From Lysobacterales bacterium (GTDB lineage Bacteria; Pseudomonadota; Gammaproteobacteria; Xanthomonadales; SZUA-36), in NCBI GenBank assembly GCA_021648125.1, contig JAKITK010000004.1:1-64000 (forward strand): 64,000 nt of DNA, given 5' to 3'. Both the position numbers and the translations under genes were made by a program. Every line of letters begins with the position of its first letter. The stretch's first letter is position 1. The notes below the pieces were generated by a model, which saw only the letters and a program-made list of their open reading frames with translations, was not told the DNA's origin and did no database searches. Shown piece after piece: positions 62,390 through 64,000 of the stretch.

Positions 62390-64000
62390 ATGAAAAAAAT
62401 AATTCTCAGCCTATTTTTCCTGGTTTTTAGTTACTCGACACTCTCAGCTAGTACTGAGTTTGTTATCAGCGACATTCGCGTGGAAGGCCTGCAACGGATT
62501 ACCGAGGGCACGGTATTTAACTACCTGCCGTTAGAAACCGATGACCGGCTAACCTCTTATAACACCCGCTCTGCGATACGGGAGTTATATAAAACCGGTT
62601 TCTTCGAAGATGTCCAGGTTAGCCACGATGGTACCATTCTTATTATTACCGTTAAGGAAAGGCCCGCTATTTCTGAAATCGATATTTCCGGCAATAAAGC
62701 CCTGAAAACGGATGACCTGATGGTGGCCCTGCATGATATCGGCTTATCGGAGGGCGACACTTTCGATCAACTGGCGCTTGACCGGGTACAGCAGGAGCTG
62801 GTAAAGCAGTACTATTCTCAAGGTAAATACGCTGTAAAAGTCAGCGGCACGGTAAGCCGGCTTGACCGCAACCGGGTAAGGGTTAGCATTAACATCGATG
62901 AAGGCAAAAATGCTCGCGTACGCCACCTTAATATTGTTGGCAACACCTTGTTTACTGAAAAAGAGCTGCGCGAAGCATTCGAAACAGCCACTACCAACTG
63001 GACGAGCTTTTGGACTAAAGACGATCAGTACGCCCGCGAAAAACTCAGTGGTGATACCGAAATACTTCGTTCCTATTATCAGGATCGTGGCTATGTTGAT
63101 TTTGACATCGAGTCGACTCAAGTGTCCATCAGCCCGAACAAACGAGACATCTATGTCACCGCCAACATCCATGAAGGCGAGCAATACACCGTTAAGGATA
63201 TCAAGCTGGCAGGCGACATGGTCGTTCAAGAGGCTACCCTTCGGCGCTTAATCATGACCAACGATGGTGATATATTCTCCCGTTCACGGATGGAGAGAAG
63301 TGTTGAAAACATCAGTGCCATTCTTGCCAATGTTGGTTATGCTTTTGCTAATGTGTCTCCTTCACCGGAAATTGACCGAGAAAATCGTACCGTTAGCATT
63401 ACCTATTTTGTTGACCCCGGTAAACGCGTCTATGTACGCCGGGTTCTGTTTGCTGGTAACACCAAAACCAAAGATGAAGTTCTACGCCGGGAATTACGAC
63501 AGTTTGAAGGCGCCTGGTTTTCACAAGCATCCGTTGATCGCACCAAGATCAGGTTGCAGCGGCTTACTTATTTCGATGAAGTCAATATAGAAACCCCGCA
63601 GGTACCTGGCAGCGAAGATCAAGTAGATGTCATCGTTAATGTAAAAGAACGCCCTTCGGGTAGTTTTTCCGCTGGTCTGGGTTTCTCTCAGGTTCAGGGT
63701 TTGATTTTATCTCTTGCCATCAATCAGGATAATTTCCTTGGTAGCGGCAATAAAGTGGGTATGTCGATCAGCAACAGTGCTATTCTGACGCAAGTTAGTC
63801 TGTCATATACCAACCCATACTGGACCGATAATGGTATCAGCCGTGGTTTCTTTATCCGTTATAGCGACTTCGATCAACGCCAGGCTAATATTGCTTCATT
63901 TACCTCTAGCGAAGGTGCCCTTGGGGTGAATTTCGGCTTTCCGGTATCTGAAGTGGATTATGTCGGCGCCGGGTTGTCTTACCGGGACACCAGCCTGAAT
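62390..64000 (+). CDS. bamA: Outer-membrane assembly factor BamA (partial, runs off right edge)
   Basis: The first 537 codons of BamA. The signal peptide is MKKIILSLFFLVFSYSTLSA. Five POTRA repeats follow, the first starting FVISDIRVEGLQRITEGTVF; later ones include ISEIDISGNKAL and VRRVLFAGNTKTKDEVLRREL. The beta-barrel begins near GSFSAGLGFSQVQGLILSLAI, quoted here as GSFSAGLGFSQVQG. It folds outer-membrane proteins from the periplasm. The frame is intact to base 64000 with no stop. 35 bases after rseP. Confidence 0.96.
   Translation, partial: MKKIILSLFFLVFSYSTLSASTEFVISDIRVEGLQRITEGTVFNYLPLETDDRLTSYNTRSAIRELYKTGFFEDVQVSHDGTILIITVKERPAISEIDISGNKALKTDDLMVALHDIGLSEGDTFDQLALDRVQQELVKQYYSQGKYAVKVSGTVSRLDRNRVRVSINIDEGKNARVRHLNIVGNTLFTEKELREAFETATTNWTSFWTKDDQYAREKLSGDTEILRSYYQDRGYVDFDIESTQVSISPNKRDIYVTANIHEGEQYTVKDIKLAGDMVVQEATLRRLIMTNDGDIFSRSRMERSVENISAILANVGYAFANVSPSPEIDRENRTVSITYFVDPGKRVYVRRVLFAGNTKTKDEVLRRELRQFEGAWFSQASVDRTKIRLQRLTYFDEVNIETPQVPGSEDQVDVIVNVKERPSGSFSAGLGFSQVQGLILSLAINQDNFLGSGNKVGMSISNSAILTQVSLSYTNPYWTDNGISRGFFIRYSDFDQRQANIASFTSSEGALGVNFGFPVSEVDYVGAGLSYRDTSLN

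Overview
The window comes from a gammaproteobacterium, probably of the Pseudomonadales type in the broad sense. The gene orders support this: pilA-pilB-pilC-pilD-coaE; fimT-pilV-pilW-pilX-pilY1-pilE; an AlgZ/AlgR-type two-component pair in line with hemC-hemD-hemX-hemY; zapB-like/zapA-6S RNA-fau; lptM-dapF-DUF484-xerC; hslVU; rpsB-tsf-pyrH-frr-uppS-cdsA-rseP-bamA. No tRNA, rRNA, CRISPR array, prophage or complete transposase gene was seen. Most of the DNA is ordinary chromosomal core. Accessory material sits in a few junctions.

Region by region. 1-1.6 kb: a decayed HipA-like kinase remnant with an intact-looking Xre partner, then an inverted-repeat-rich spacer. 1.6-6.9 kb: type IV pilus genes (major pilin, PilB, PilC, PilD) and coaE. 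6.9-12.3 kb: an accessory surface-glycan block. It holds a large WHL/DGR-type membrane protein (possible GT-C glycosyltransferase), a stranded second coaE fragment, and a minus-strand operon for a GT2 glycosyltransferase, an NAD-dependent epimerase-like protein, a SAM methyltransferase and a GtrA flippase. 12.7-13.9 kb: an AAA/DUF4143 ATPase. 14.1-19.8 kb: the minor-pilin/PilY1 operon. 19.8-21.5 kb: a DUF4124 protein, a VapBC-type toxin-antitoxin pair with a triple 10-bp operator-like repeat, and a MITE-like element with perfect ends and a 9-bp target duplication.

21.5-32.8 kb: secA, an M23 peptidase, dciA, two ubiquinone-pathway flavoprotein hydroxylases, pepP, a YgfB protein, zapB-like/zapA, 6S RNA, fau and rpiA. 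32.8-41.3 kb: an unrecognised exported protein, ctaA, SirB2, gcvH/gcvT, a cobalamin adenosyltransferase, a YheT hydrolase, an acyltransferase and an iron-sulfur flavin reductase. 41.3-48 kb: hemYXDC, AlgR/AlgZ-like regulators and a carboxylesterase. 48-53 kb: lptM, dapF, DUF484, xerC, hslV and hslU. 53-55 kb: a second PIN-domain toxin-antitoxin pair and an MscS channel. 55-64 kb: rpsB to bamA, where rpsB encodes an unusually long S2 with an Ala/Lys/Glu tail. dxr is absent from its usual place after cdsA, and a 183-bp inverted-repeat element stands there instead. bamA runs off the right edge.

Together the window holds most of a type IV pilus system (assembly ATPase, platform, peptidase, major pilin, and minor pilins with the PilY1 tip protein) plus the AlgZ/AlgR-type pair that in Pseudomonas controls the minor-pilin operon. 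The adjacent Gtr-like block could decorate pilin or LPS. A dispersed palindromic repeat family with the core GTGGGCATTTATGCCCAC, often in inverted pairs 84-97 bp long, marks at least five gene junctions.
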